Notes: generated from the sequence alone by a model not told the origin. A stretch of DNA of 64,000 nt from Brugia malayi (GCF_000002995.4 NW_025062475.1:10916187-10980186); one strand, 5' to 3'. Counted from the stretch's first letter, positions 27,123 through 42,091 are shown. Numbers and translations: made by a program.

Positions 27123-30100
27123 TTTCTGTGATGAACGGTATCAACAATCCGGCATCGTTCGGCTTCTCCGGAAGTTTCATGGACAAACCGTTTTATCAAA
27201 AATTTGCTGCTACTAATGTTGCAACGCCAGCTTCTGTAACTCCGGTTGCAACCACAGCTGCTGCTGCTGCTGCTGCTGCAACAGCTGAATCATCCTCAAA
27301 TATTTCAGTATCAAGTGCTACAAACGAGAATGATAGGACCAATACTCCGCCTGCACTTGCTACAAGGTGTCGCATTAATATTTAAAATAATTGATAAAAA
27401 TTTTTAAATATTTGGAATCAGAAAATATTACTGAGTCATTTTTCCATCTTGTATTCTTATATTTATTCATTATAATTTAGTTCATCGACGGCCTCATCAT
27501 CACAGGTGATGAATGTGATGAGTAACTTACCTGGTGCGCATCATCATGTCCATGCCGGACACTCGCAACATTATCCGTATGGCTATGACTGGGCGTCATC
27601 ACATCAGGCTGCCGCTGCCGCTCAAGCTGCACATCTTTCTGCGCAACAAGCTGTTGTTCAGCAAGCTGCTGCTGTTGCAGCTAACGTTGCATCTGTCTCT
27701 TCTGCTTCCGGTAATAAAAAATTCAAAAATTTTTATATTTTGAAAGATATGTTTTAATTTTTTTAAAAAAAAATTGAAATTTATTTTATAAGATCTATTT
27801 CAGTATCATCATGTGTGCCATCGTTAGGATCCTCAGGGATACCATCACCAAATGCTGTCGCCAAAGCTGCTTTTCTTTCACCATCTACCGCAACCGGCAA
27901 GTTTGCAATACTTTTCATTAATTTCATTTTGCAAACAGGAAAAGTACGACAAAACTTGTTAGGTTAACTTACTGCAATAAAAAAATGACATTAGTATCGC
28001 TTATTTATATTATATATATTTCGGCATTTAATTAATTAATAACATTGTTGCAAATGAAAAAATTGTGATAAAATTCGCTGAATCAATTCATTGCAAATTA
28101 TTTTTTATATGTATTCCGGTGATTCACTAATATTGAAATTACGGATTAATATTACTGTTTCGAAATTATAACAGTAAATGCTATATAGTTCCGTAATTAA
28201 TTACAGTGCTATAATTAATTACAGTACTACGTACAATATCTTCGCTTGCATTTCTCAAACAAGAAAAACACGATAAAACTTGCTGAATTAACAAAAAAAA
28301 AAAAAAAAAAACATTGCAAATATATTCACTTAATACCATAAACTATAAACATAATTTCACAATGGATTATGTGCAACAATAAATCCACCTATTCCGATAC
28401 CGGAAAAGGTTTTCCTTCTTCTTTCAGGTTTCGATATGATGAATCCGATGTGCCAAGCAGATTTTTACGGGTCTAATTTTCATGCCGCTCATGCAGCAGC
28501 TGTAGCCACTGGACATACATGGGCTTACGGTTATCCACAACAGTATCCCTTTGGTGCGCATCCGTATCCAGGAAGTATGGTAGCCGATATGACTGGTTTA
28601 ACAGGTTTGCTCTTTTTGTTGTCGATTACATTATTTACACATTATAATTAGATTCAGTTCTAATTAAAATATTAGAATATCACTATTAAAAACTATTAAA
28701 ATTAGGTGACTGTATTGTGGTAGTCAAATAATAACGGATTCAATTGTAAATACCGTAGTTACTTACAGTATTTGATTGAATCTATTGCTATTTAACTTGT
28801 TAGAAAAAGACTTTTAACTTCATAACTTCAACTTATAATGGTGTATATGTCAGTATCATTTCGATTAAATTATAACATTGAGTGTTAATTTTTAAAATTT
28901 TGTTTTCATTCGCCACAAATTTTTTTTTCATTCGAAATTAGAAAATTTGCGATAATTCTTAACGCTATGAAATGAAGTTACAACATATTAAATTTCGCTT
29001 TTTTCGAAAATATTTACAAACTAATTCATTAATAGATAGTAACTTCAAATGAATTTTTATTACACTACTTTTAGTTTTCACCTTAATCTAATTCGTTCGT
29101 AACGAAACCACAATAAAAAACATTCCTCATCGATGTCTGAATTCCACGTAGACCAGAATATTAAATTAGTATTACATTTGTCATTTTCTCTTTATTCATA
29201 TATAATTTTTTATTGTTTAATTTTGGTCATTCTTGTTTACGACTTTTTCACAGTGAGATCGATTCATCTGCTCTCGTATATGTGCAGGGAAATTGTTCAA
29301 GAAGATAATATAAGGATATACTATGCCACTTTACTACTATTCATCAGTACTCATCATATAACATCAATATTTTCATAATCAGGAACAATACTTGGAAGGA
29401 AGGGATAAGAGAAAGAGAGAAATGAAGAGGAGGAGAAATGAAAAGAAAGGAGTAAAGTATAGGGAAAAAATGTGAGTTAAATAGAACGAATAATAAAGAA
29501 ACTGTATTAGAGAAAATGAATTCATAGAAATTCAAGCAATTTTGATGAAAATTCGAAAAATGCAACAGAAATAGAGAAACAAAAGGGAGTTCAGAAGACT
29601 TATCCAATGAAATTGATATGAAGATTCATTGATGGAAATGTTAGATGAGATGAAGAAAGAAGGAGGAAGAAGAAGATGAAAATCGGGTAGTTAAAGGGTG
29701 TCGCCGACCGGTCGAGCAATTGATTGTCGTGCAAGGGTAGTTACCGTTCTTGTTAGTACAGGTTATAAGTTTAGCAAAATTGTATAGTTGCACAATTGCG
29801 AAAGATAGATTGCTGCCCCATGCAATGAATGACAAGATGTAATGAAAACCAAGGACTGAAATTTGATAAATTGCGAACAAACTAATAAATAAAAATTATT
29901 TCTTACGTTTGAAATCAATAATGATCTCACTTTCCAACCATAATATTAACACTACTAATATTTTTCAACAAGCGCCTGCACTACTGTTGATATTATTATG
30001 GCGCAGTTATCCGTAGACTGCCTCTCCTTATCGCAACTCACGCTAATATTTAGGTTGTCATTCCATTGAATGGAAATGGCAATATATGTTTTTACGGTCA

Positions 30101-33100
30101 TATTGCCAGGTATTGTTATTGCATACTTCCTATATAAATCATATAAGTAAGCGCAAAAAACTAAAAGCATTCCTCAGTAACACTCAGTGGAGTGCAAAAT
30201 AATAACTCGAAAATATAAAAAACAAATGAGTTACTAGTGACTAGTATGAAAAAAATCCCCATTATTTCTGAAATTAGGATGCTAATAAAGTTTAGAGAAT
30301 TAGTCACAGTTTTAAAAGTTACTCTTCAAATTTTTGGTAATACTGACAAATTTGACAATTGAATTGACAAATGTTGATCTCAAAAAATGTCGTATCATTT
30401 TTAAACACTTCCTTTATTATTCAGTTTGATCCTACATCAAAATTGTTAATGATTGAAAATTTGACCGTTGAAAAGAGAGTGGAAGCAGAGTTTATTTTTG
30501 TAGTGCTGTAATATAAAACAATTCGGCATATTTAAATTTCATATTTTCTCAAATTGAATTTAACAAGTTCACGATTTTTTTCGTTTTTTTTTTCTTTAAT
30601 TTTATTAATCGTATTCAAAAGACTGCTAAATATAAAAGAATGAATGCGATGTGAAGAAAATACAGGAGCTCTAAGTTATCCAGATGTCCACTGCAAATAG
30701 ATGCGGGTAATATGAGCGGTACTGCTTTGATGTAACTCTCAGAACATGGTCATTGAGACTTTTATTATCCTAATTACCTTCTGTGCAAATTTAAACTCCA
30801 ACTTCTACTTCTTTCGTTCTATCTCTAATGATATGTACATGTACACATATCGCACTGAATCATGGGAAGGTTAAGTGGAAAGGGAAAAATTAATGGAATC
30901 TGTCTATGATTAAAGGTTCTTTAACTTTCCCAAATGAACTCACAAACAATTCTCTAAAATGAGTTGCATGCATTATGGAATTGATAAATCTTAGTGATAA
31001 ATGAGTGATAACTTGAAATACATTAGAATATGAACAATTTTCGATCCGATCAATGTTAAAGTATTTCAAAGAAAAGATTTCTCTTAAACTGTTTAATAAA
31101 AGTTTCATCATAAAAGCTAAACTATCAGTTCGCTCGAAATTAGAAAAAAAAGAAAAATGGTAAAATGGTTCCGAAACTTTAGGGTCAAGATATTGGTCCC
31201 AGTTTTAAATATTGACATAGGTCATGTGCAGGTGTTGCTAAAATGTAAGGTGTGAGATAGATCCATAAAAAATATCTCTATACCGGACCTTAATCTTATT
31301 TTATGGTTTCTTCAGATAAACGATTTCATATTTCCATTGTATTCATTTCTGTTAATACTGCTATTATCATCTGCTCCAAATGTATTTGCTACAGTGTTAT
31401 CCAAATTATGTCCCGAGAACTAGATCATAATGAATTCGGAAATATACAGTAACATGCGCCAAGAAAATGAGAAAAAGTCTTGAAACTTATAACTTTTAAG
31501 TGTTTCTCTTTTTCTTACAATATTTCCATACTTTAAATTAGTTTGCCATCCTTTACACTGCTCAAACAAATCCCACTTCTTATCAATTTTCATTATTTTC
31601 GCTATAAATTGATCAAATTAAGAATTTTATAGATTCGCTAATTTTTAAATAACATAATTTCAATTTCTCCTCTCACATTTCTTTTAACAATTGACAAAAA
31701 CGTTTGAATTGAACCAAACATTTGAGGACGGTTGGGCAAGTTTGCAATTTTAACTTCAATTGTATTTTATCTTGAATTCTTCCAGCATATCCTTTTTTTC
31801 AGAATTTAAATATTTCACTTAAATTTTTGACAATTATTTTTTAATTTCTTTTTCTATCAAATTTTATATGCCTATGGTAGATTGGATCTTTCCCAAATTG
31901 TCTTTAGATGCATATTTCTAAGAATGACTTGTAATCTTTCTTTTCTAGACCTGGTAAAATAAACATAAAAATGCCGCCGTCATTATTTAGCCTCGAATCA
32001 GACAACAAAACATTTTTTATGGCCGTAAAAATTGGCCTTTTTTTTCCATCTCCAGAAACAGAAACGATATTGCGGCATAGGCTTTTGATGATATCTAATC
32101 GTGTCCTGAGAAAAGGTATCTTACAGGTTCATAAATTTGGATATAGTTATCACATTTGAGGGAGAAATTTGACGAATTTGAAATTGATTACAAAGATTGT
32201 TTTTCCAGAAATAGAGAAATGGTATCACTGATATTTTATTATTCGAAATATCAGATGTGATATTTGTAAATGGTAGGATGATAAGATAGAGTGATATTTT
32301 GACTTTAAATAAATTTTTTTAATTTATCAAAATTTTCTCACTAATGTGTTTACTTTTTGATTTCTAAAGATAATTTTTTTTTCCATTGAAAATTTTGCAA
32401 GATAATAGTTTCAGTTTGATATTTTGTTGTTCTGTTGTTTACTTCTTTCATCTTACATATATCAAATATTCTTCAAAGTATTAGATGATGAATAAGCAAA
32501 TAAAGATATGAATTGCTTGCTTACATAAATTGTTGTAACAGGCGGTAATATATCAAGAGAAGTATTATCAATACAGTTCAATTATCCATCACTAATCTAC
32601 TCCATACAAACTTACTTCAGATATCAATCTTTAAAAGTAAGAGATATTCACTTTAAAGAGATAATTCTAATTATAACTTTCCATCCATAGATCATTTCGA
32701 TGTTACGGAAAGTGTGCCGCTTGTCATTTTGTGTACAGTAGTTAATAGGAGTAAAAGGTAAAAGGATATGGATTGTTGCTTTTTTTTTTTTTTGTTCGCA
32801 CAGGTGAAAGAATAAAAGTCTAATCTATCATTTGTCAAAGATACTTCTGTCTGATAAAGCTTCTTTGCGTAACACCGACACCATGCTCTGATTATTGGAA
32901 CAAGTTTATTACACATCTGTAGTAAATATCGTCATCATTCAACTTCAACTGTAATAAATACATATCAATTGATTTTTTTTTTCAATTTCGATTACCTCCT
33001 TTCTAAATTTCAAATTTCACCTATAAATTTCAAAAAATTTTTTTTATTGGAGTTTTATTAACTATCAATTGATTTAGATTCAAAAAAGAAAAAACAATCA

Positions 33101-36100
33101 ATAAACCTAATGTATTCTTCTGGAGAATATATACTAACTGTAATTAATTTTTTTTTTTTTTTTTTTTTGATTTTTTTTATAATATTTTGCTTATCTCAAA
33201 GAAATAAGTAAAAATCAAATAAATTTTTGATATTATAATTAGAAGAATTTTTCACTTAAATTATTTTTTTTCATTGAAATTTTGAAAATTTCCGATTACA
33301 TTTCGATCGATTCATCAAGAAACATTTTCTCTCACCGTTCACTTTGTCCCTTTTTATTACCAATCAGTTTGCAGATGTCCTCATTTGATAAATATCATTT
33401 CCTTTGCTATCTTCTAGCTCAACTGTTCGGGATTCTATATCGGATCATACCATACAAAAAGACATATCACATTTTTCATCTATTTCGCAAATAATCAGAT
33501 TTCTGCAACGATCAACCAAAATTACTGTAGCACATACCATCAGCATATTTCCTTCTTTCTTTCATTTTCAAAGCCTCCCTGAGCTTCATATTTTCCTCTT
33601 TCGAACAAATATGTTTGCTCCTCTCTATGCTTTAAAGATTGGAATACTGTAGTCTTTCGTAGTACCATTCAAATTATTGTTTACTTAAGGAAATTATTTG
33701 CATAGCAATTTTTATTTGCTTAGCAAACAACTAAATAAGTTATTTTCAATTTTTCAGCTAGCAAGATATATACGTGAAGTAGAATTAACATAAAACTAAG
33801 ATTAGCATAACAAATACAACTAAAAGAAACATTATGGATCAATGAGATTCTGCACAAACTGGGACTTTTATAATTTAACTATTTCATTTAAATTATAACT
33901 AATAAATTCTTTTGTTAAAGAAGTTGAATTATCTTTCGGTTGAGGAATTAAATTTATTTAGTTTTTTCTGCAAAAAATAATGAAAGTTGATTTATTTAAC
34001 TGGCAAAATTCATTCATTTCTAGTTTGAAAAGAAACTTATTTAATTAAATAACGAATGAACGATAATTCTAACTAGATCGTTATAAAATACTAAAGCTCA
34101 AACAGCTAAATAAATAAAACGAAATAATAAAGCAATGGAAGTATTAGGAAAATTGAAGAAACTTTTTTGAATAATTATTATTTTACCATATTCGATCTTT
34201 ACATGTTTGTTTACAAAGATTTTCCGCTTGTTTCTTTTTTTTTTTTTTTTACTGAAATTATTCTATATGAAAATTTAATTCGCCTAAAATCGATAAAATC
34301 GAAACAATAATAGAATATTGCTGTAGCTTTTGTATCAATAGAAGTGCTAGTGATGAAAAGATTCTTTAATTAGATTAAAAAATAACGAAAAAAGACGATC
34401 AAAGTTGGATAATAAAAACGTATCAAAAAATAATAAGCAAAATTTTTATATACTTAAAGAATTCTATTATCTAGGAAAATTAATACTTTAGATTGAATTA
34501 TTACTATCAATTTGAGATAGTTTAGTGAGAGAGTTAAAAAAAAAAAAGATGAATTGAGATGTGAGGGATACGGTAGTTTGTGGTATATTCAATGTTGCAA
34601 CAATATAAACGCTATCCATTTATTTCATTCCAATTTACTTCTTCAACAACTCTTACATTTAGGCTCAAATTGTAGCATCCATCTGTTGCTTAGCTTTTTA
34701 TGATCGCTTACAAAATTGTTGACAAATTAGCTATCCCAGTATCACTTATACAAATTGCTTTTGCTAAATAATATTGCTAGCAAATTAATGAGATTTGAAT
34801 TGGTTAAAGTAGGAAAGATGATGAAAGATGAAAATAAATTATCTTGAAAATAGTAAAAAAAAATTAAAGTGAAAAAAAAAAAAGTCATTTAAAAAAAAAT
34901 GAAAGTCTTCCAAACCAAAAAAAAAAAAAGAAAAAAGAAAAAATGTTTAATTAAAATCACATGGGACTAATTTTTTTTTTCTTTTGAATGAATAAATGAA
35001 TGTTTGAAAAAGCTATCTTATCTGCAACATAAGAAACAATGAAAGCTTTTAAAATTAAACAGATTATTTTATTTAAATTTTTAAACTCATCATCGATGTT
35101 ACCTTTTTTTCTCTTTCTCTTTCTTCTACAATTCCACTTATTAATACATTTAATAAATAGTAAAAATAATAATTGTTTGCAATACATTTGGCATTGCAAT
35201 GAATGTATTCAAGTTCCAGCAAAAGGTTAAACAGCGAACGATAAAATTGGAGCAATTAGGATTTGGTTAATGAGTGGGTTCTTGAGATTGACCTATGCTG
35301 TAAATCTAGCAATTATTGATAAAATGGATACGATTGGTACAATCTCACTGTATCATAACTTTTTGCCATCAAAATTTCACAGTGTAATCACTATGAAATT
35401 TTGAAATTGTTTTGGTTTAATTGAAGTAAAATAAGATTTTCAAAATAAAAATTTTTCCATTTCCACTATTACATTTGTTCTTTAAATGTTGAAAGTTTGG
35501 ATATTTAATTATGATAATTTTTTGAAATAAAATATCCTTTAGCGTCTAATATGAAATATCAATTTTAGTTCTTTTTTTTTCTGGAAATTTTAAAATATTT
35601 TTTTTTCTGGAAATTTTAAAATATTCAATTTAGGTTCATATGGTAAAGAAATTATTGATGAACAGATCATTTCGTATGTTATAAAATAATTTTACGAATT
35701 TGATAAGAAATTCTAGTATTTTATAGATGCAACATTAGATTGGACAGGAAATATATCGTCGAGGAAAAAAAGGAAGCCGTACACCAAATATCAAACTTTG
35801 GAACTCGAGAAAGAATTTCTTTACAATACTTATGTTAGCAAACAAAAACGATACGAATTAGCCAAAAATTTGTACCTATCCGAGAGGCAAGTCAAAATTT
35901 GGTTTCAGGTAAAAACTTTTCAATTTTCCATTTTTTTATCACCTAAATTTTTACAAATATTTTTGGGCTGTCAAAATGATTTATTGATCGATAAAGGAAT
36001 GTATATTATGATACTGTTAAATAAGAGAATATTCAAAATCATATCACATCTTAGACTTATTTTTAAAAAAAAGCTTCATAATGAAAATAGTGATTAGTTT

Positions 36101-36297
36101 TGGATAAGAGCACTGATTAGTTTTTTAAAATCTTTGATCTAATTTTATTATTATTTTTTATGAGTTTTTAATGTGCATTTCAATTATTTTTGAATTTTTA
36201 GAATCGACGAATGAAAGACAAAAAGCAAAAGCAAAGGTCATCAGTGGATCAATCTTGTAGTTCGCAATTGATGATGTCCAGTTTGAAGGGTGAATAA
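27119..36297 (+). CDS. php-3: Posterior (AbdB-class) Hox transcription factor, nob-1/php-3 type
   Basis: Nuclear DNA-binding protein that patterns the posterior body. Six in-frame exons: 27119-27366, 27481-27710, 27804-27896, 28428-28604, 35727-35908, 36202-36297, about 341 aa. The N-terminal half is low complexity: an 8-Ala tract in exon 1, His/Ala/Gln-rich exon 2 ([10 protein letters not shown]), and Tyr/His/Ala-rich exon 4. The homeodomain follows the AbdB-class DWTGN tryptophan motif and begins [19 protein letters not shown]; recognition helix [17 protein letters not shown]. It is very close to Drosophila Abd-B, and no antennapedia-type hexapeptide is present, as expected for the class. 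An intron splits Q50 and N51. Intron 3 appears to use a GC donor (ACCG|GCAAGT). An acceptor at 27069 leaves a 49-nt leader holding a minimal uORF. C. elegans has two AbdB genes, nob-1 and php-3; this could be orthologous to both. Confidence 0.93.
28605..35726 (+). other. 7.1-kb Hox intron with GC-richer islands
   Basis: No conserved gene inside. Islands above the background GC: 29690-29860 (with the palindrome CGACCGGTCG at 29705-29714), 30000-30170 (a 9-bp inverted repeat TGGCAATAT at 30077-30085 / ATATTGCCA at 30100-30108), 30690-30870, 31940-32130 and 33290-33650. Just before the homeobox exon a 26-bp unit with CTGGAAATTTTAAAATATT is duplicated (35573-35625). Large introns in Hox genes often hold enhancers, so these islands are the best places to look. 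A 62-codon ORF at 31971-32159 after an acceptor-like TTTCTAG is probably chance. Confidence 0.5.
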
Positions 36298-37899
36298 GTA
36301 AATGAAAAGTTGTTAGAGTTTAGTGATCTTTGTCTTATTATAAAATTGTTTTGAAAATGTTAAATTATAAAATATTATATACAGATAGGATTATAGAATA
36401 TTGAAGTGTTGAATTCTAGAAGATTTAGCTTATCTTTGACTTCAATTAGTTTTAATAATTGTTAGTCGTAAGTTCAAAAATTACAGTACTCTACCAAAAA
36501 TAGCGATATAATTGGAAAATTATCACATCCCGTTAATGTGTCAAAAATGCTATTGCTTTGTTAATATTCTACCTTAATGAATACCCAGGAATAGTATTTC
36601 TAAGGTGATTTATAGTTTAAATGATTACTTTTAGCGATGCAGTTCAAAGGTCAGATTTTTGTTTGATAGCTAATTTTGGTCCATTTCGTCATGTTACGCT
36701 CAATTTTTAATTTTTGATTTTTTTCTTTTCTTGCTATTTGATAAAGATCTTTTCAATGTAAATTATGACGTGTGCGTGCGTCCGTGTGCGTGTGTGTCTG
36801 TCTGTTTGTAGTAATCATATTTCTGCCATTTTATGAATGTAAACAGAAAAAATTTTTGGTCTTAAAAAAATGAAATTATAAATTTATGATAAAACTTATG
36901 GACAGATTTTAAATTTAGAACAATTTCTTTCTTTTTTTTTTTGTAATTTAATGAATTAAAAAATTGTCAAGGAAACGTTTTTCACGTGAATTACGATAGA
37001 ATTTGTTTTTTCATTGAATATTTCTACCAAACTTGATATTGATAAAATTTCACTCTAACTTTCTAGATGTTTTCATTTTATGCATTACAGAGAGTTTTCC
37101 TTTTTCTCTTCTTCTGATTAAATTTTTTTTTTTTTTTGAAATTTGAAATTTTTGTGAAAACCCTAATTTTGATTCAATTTTTTAGTCTCTTTTTTCCTTT
37201 CATTTTTTAAGAGAGAAAAAAAACTTGGTGCAATAAAGAAATAATTTGAAAATTTATACAACGAACAAAACAACAAATATAATGAATTGTATGCAAATAA
37301 ATTTTTTGAAAAAAACAGCTAAAATTAAATACAAAGTAAACAAAATTTATTTTGAAATGATAATAATCAATAGAAAATGCTCAACAAATACGATAAATGA
37401 AGTAAAAAGTTAAAACATTCATATCATTTTTTATGGCTCGTTAATTCCATTTCCAATTTGAATTAAAAATTATTCTAATTCGATAAGATATAATCTTTCG
37501 TTAATTAGAGGACTCATATATTGTTAGACTCTTTTAGAAAGTTAAATTATGAATTCATAACTGCTTTAGGCTAATTGTTGCTAAAATAACTTTGCATGCT
37601 ATTCTCAAGTTTTTATTATTAGCAAAAAGTTAGAAATAACAGTGATATTTTCACGTTAAATCTTATTATCATTACATTTTCTTCGTGGATCGAAATTTTT
37701 TTTTAATTGCATAATAAGTAATACTTTTAATAAATGTTACGTCATTAGAAATAAATTATGCAAAATACGATATTTGCTTGCTAATTATGATTGTACTATT
37801 GTCAAAAAAAAAAAAAAAAAAATACAAAGGAGGTGAAAATGTATTTGTAAAAATCATTTTCAATCTATTAACTTTCAAATTTCTCAATCATTAACTAAA

Positions 37900-37975
37900 A
37901 TCAATGATAATCACTTTTTTTAATTCGTGGATATCTATCAATGATAATATCACTTTTTTTAATTCGTGGATATCT
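37900..37975. repeat. Tandem duplication, two copies of about 38 bp
   Basis: Copies at 37900-37936 and 37937-37975 share ATCAATGATAA and CACTTTTTTTAATTCGTGG, differing by a 2-bp insertion (TA) in the second copy. Confidence 0.9.
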
Positions 37976-39339
37976 ATGATATATATATGAAGAAGTTTTT
38001 ATAATTTATATTAAAAATGAATAAATTCGTGTGAAATTATTAATTTTTTAATATTAAAATTACACTTTAATATATTTGTTTGACATATTGAAAGGCATTT
38101 TATGCAAACCATTGAATTTTTAATATTAACCAAAAGAAAAGAAGGTAAAAACATATAGGACAAAATAATTTCAAATTTTAAATTCATTAAAATTGAATAG
38201 TTTGTTTTTAATGTACTGAATATTGCTTTCGTTGATTATAATAGTTTTTTTTGCGCTCTAAATTTATAGCTCTTATTGATTCCCTTCCTTCCTGTCTCTC
38301 TCAACTATATTATTTTGTTGATATATAAAAGTAGCCATTTGAGTAAGATGATAGCAGGTGGATTATTATTAACAATTGAATGAAATAGTTGTTGACAATT
38401 CCATCTTATTCATCAAAGAGACAGTTAATAAATTTTGAATTGGACATGTGTTGTTTTCCTGTCACCTTTATGTCCATCACTTGAAACTTATGCATAGCTT
38501 TGAATGACTTCGAATATCTGTTTGTCGGCTGTTTTGTTCTGCCTTTTTCAAAGTTTATATGATTTTCTTCAAATAATTATTAATCATTTTATTTTATTTT
38601 ATTTTTAAAAAATATAAATTTTTAGCAAAAATTGTAAATTGTTAAAGGTTTAAAAACTAATTTTTTTTTTTAAATTCTGATTAGCTTAGTATAATTTTAG
38701 CTATTAGTATTAGCTTTTTTCTTAAATACTAAATTAAGGAATTAAATTGTTTGACAATAAATAGTTTCGTTGAAATATTTCATTCAATATCCCTTGAGGA
38801 TTATCTAAAAGCTATATAAATTACAACTTTTCTTCCAATTCTTACCATACACCATTTTAATTATCCAAAATTTCATAATGATTGAAAAAGTTTGAAATCA
38901 AATCAATGAACATTTCAACAAATTTTAATAAGTTGAACCATATAAGAACAAAAACGAAAAATTACAATAAAGATATGCTTAATTGCTAAATATCTTAGCT
39001 TTAAGAATTCTTCTTTCTTTTTTAATGTTTGACATAATTTATGTCTAAATGACAAATTTTTTTATCAAATAAGTAATTGAAGTTGAGAAAACTAACTGAT
39101 AGGTATCGCATTTCAGAATTTCAATCGCTTTTTTCTCCTTTTTTTTAAGAAAACGAAATTTCTATGATTTATGAAAAAATGATGGGATAAAAGCAGGAAA
39201 GAGAAAAAAATAAATGGAAGTGCTAGTGTGATAGAAATTAAAATATTTGAAATTTTTTGGAATATTTTTCAATGATTAATTAATTCATCAATAGATATTG
39301 GGTCTCTCTTTCTTTCTTTTTTTTTTTTTTCTGGTAACC

Positions 39340-39785
39340 ATGTAAAATATTTATTATAAAAATGGAGAAAAGGAATAAATCATCATGATTTTTAATATTA
39401 TACTTTGATATGAAATAGGACTTTGAAATAGAATAGGCCTTTAGGACTGTTATTTCCTCTATAAAATATTTGTTATGAAAATAAAATAAAAAGAAAAAAC
39501 AATCTAAGAAATGAAAAGAAATAGAAACGAAAAAAGAAAGGAATAGTTCATGAATTTATTATCATAGTTTACAATGAAATAAGACTTCAAAATAGAATAA
39601 GCTTTTAAGATTATTGTTCATACATTTATCAGTGTTTATTTTCCACGCAAAATTTTTTTTATAAAAATGAAGAAACGAAATAATCCATCATGATTTTATT
39701 ATTATCATTTGGAATGAAGTAGATTTTGAAATAGAATAAACATTCAAAATTATTGTTCATACAATTTGTCACTGTTAAAATATAA
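39340..39785. repeat. Diverged three-copy tandem array, unit roughly 130-180 bp
   Basis: A block of TAAAAATG(G/A)AGAAA, then AATCATCATGATTTT, then ATGAA(A/G)TAG(A/G)C/ATTTGAAATAGAATA, then an ATTATTGTTCATAC-like end recurs three times with substitutions and indels (centres near 39420, 39590 and 39730). No coding sense is visible. Confidence 0.7.
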
Positions 39786-42091
39786 TCCTTTTTTTTTTAG
39801 CTCAGTTAAAATTTATTCATAGCTCCTTAGCATATCTTTCTTTTTTTCATTTTTTGTAAAAAATTTATGGATATAATGGCATTATAAAATTTTTAGATAA
39901 ATAAACTAAAACAAAGCGTTCATTAATAAAATGTATACTAATCATTAACACTGATTAAATATGTAATTGTAGTAAATTAAAAATTTTTTTTTTTTTTAAT
40001 TTTAACTTAATTTAGCGCAAATACTTTGTTATGCATAGAATTTCACTGTTTAATTACTCAGCGTTTATTCAGTTTTCATATGATTTATATTATATTATAA
40101 TACGAATATCTTATCATATCTAAGGTTCTTTTTTTTACATTTATGATTATAAAATTTTGTATTTCGCTATTCATTGTGAAGCATTTTGAGTTTATCATTT
40201 TGATATACATAATAAAATTGCCAATTTCTTTTAGCTCAAATATCTTCTTGGAAATAAAAAATAAATTGACATTGAAAATTTTGAAAAAAATTCGAATTTC
40301 AAAGGTCACTTTTTGATTATCTTTTTCTCTTCTCCTTTTTTTTTTGGAAATGCTTTAGATTTAATTACATATTTGAACACTTCTTACTTCAATAAAAATG
40401 ATAAAATATTGAACAGACTATATTGGAATCTTTTCAACTTAATTTCTTTTTCTATTGATATCATTTTTTCAAAGCGCTAAGATAGAAATTGTGGAATGCG
40501 CATTTATCACTTTCTTATATTAACCAAAAGAAAATAAAAAAAAAAAAAAAAAAATGAGTGAAATGAAGTGAAAAGAGCACTTTTCCCTTATATTTGTTAC
40601 TTTTTATTTTCTTTCTTCTTTTTTCTTAACATTAGGTCATTAGACAGATTCAGCACGGAGTAATTCCTTTTCATCAAAAAATTGTTTATCATCACTTCAC
40701 ATTTCAATGTCGCATTTACTAAAGCATTTAAAATGTGACACACAATCCTTTTTTGTGACGTGGACTATCGGTTCAAACATCTATCATAGTATAATTTTTT
40801 TCCGACAAATCTTCAGTGGTTTTTTTTTTTTCTTTTCTTTTGTTCTTTAATTTATTAGTCTAAAATTTATGTTACTTTTTATCACTTACTTGCACTACAT
40901 AAATATACTTAAGTTGCATTTACAAAGTAACAAAAGACAATTTGTTTTAGTCTTATTACAGTTTATTGATTATATACTTTTAATATATTTAATTGGTTTG
41001 TTTTTTTAATTTTAATTTTCTTTTGTGAAGCATTATTTTCAGTTTTATATTAGAAAACATTAATTTAGTCCTTTATAATGAACAATTTCAAATTTATTAT
41101 TGGCAAAAATTTTTTTTTTTTTTGAAATATAAATTGGAAAATAGCAATTTCTTTTTGTTGAATGCTTCATTCAACTGAGAAAGCTTACAAATGAAACCGT
41201 TAAAAATGGTCGATAATTTGTTGATTAAGAATCGGAAGTTTATAGCTTTCTATTTCTTCTCACTCGTTTATATATTTGATTAGTAAATTAGGAGGAAAAG
41301 GGATGACTGAAATTAAAAACAATTCGTTTGCTTCCTTTTTCTCACTCTTAGTCTAAGCTTAAGCTAGTGACATCTTCTGAGCCTAAGTTAGATACATCTT
41401 CTTGGTCTTAAGAAAAATGAAAACTTTATGAGAACTTTAGCTATCATTCACTTTCCTTTTTCATTGTAAATAATAGCATTTCTCATTGATAGGATAATAA
41501 ATGCTTAAAGCTTTGAAATTCATCAATATATTAATAATTGTTAAGATGTAGTTAAGTGTGTATTAATCCATTAGAAAGTTAAACCTTTCTTGCAAATTTT
41601 ATGATTTTTTTTTTTTTAAATTAAAAGTTTTAAATGATTCAGTTCATTTGCTTATATTAGCAAATGAAGCAGAGGAACAAATTGACTTTAACACTTATGA
41701 TTGTAAATCACATCCAAATTCATTAATTACTTTACTTGAATTCAAAAAACAAAATCAAATCTTCTAAGTTATAAATGATAAAACTAATTTAACTTTGCAA
41801 TATGCTTAAATTTTTCAAATATTTTAACTACTTTTGTCAAATTCTTTCATCAATTTATATTTGCTTATAGCAACTTATAACATTAACCAATTTGAAAATT
41901 TTCCATTTAACAAACTCAATGTTGCGCTTTTTGATAAAATATGTAAAAGTTATGCTTAATGGTTGATAAATTTTGCTTATGGTAATAATTGTAGCAAAAA
42001 AGTTTTCTCAAACATTAATGGTTCAATGAACAGTAAAATTAATTTATGTATGCGTAAATTAGGAAGCAAAATTATAATGCATCAAAAATCT

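Noticed and set aside
31971..32159. 62-codon ORF after an acceptor-like site in the Hox intron
   Set aside because: No signal peptide, family or further exons; probably chance in a GC-richer island.
33574..33645. lin-4/miR-125-like seed TCCCTGAG in the Hox intron with a possible fold
   Set aside because: Only the first 8 bases match; the rest diverges from lin-4, and in the best fold I can draw the seed lies in an internal loop.
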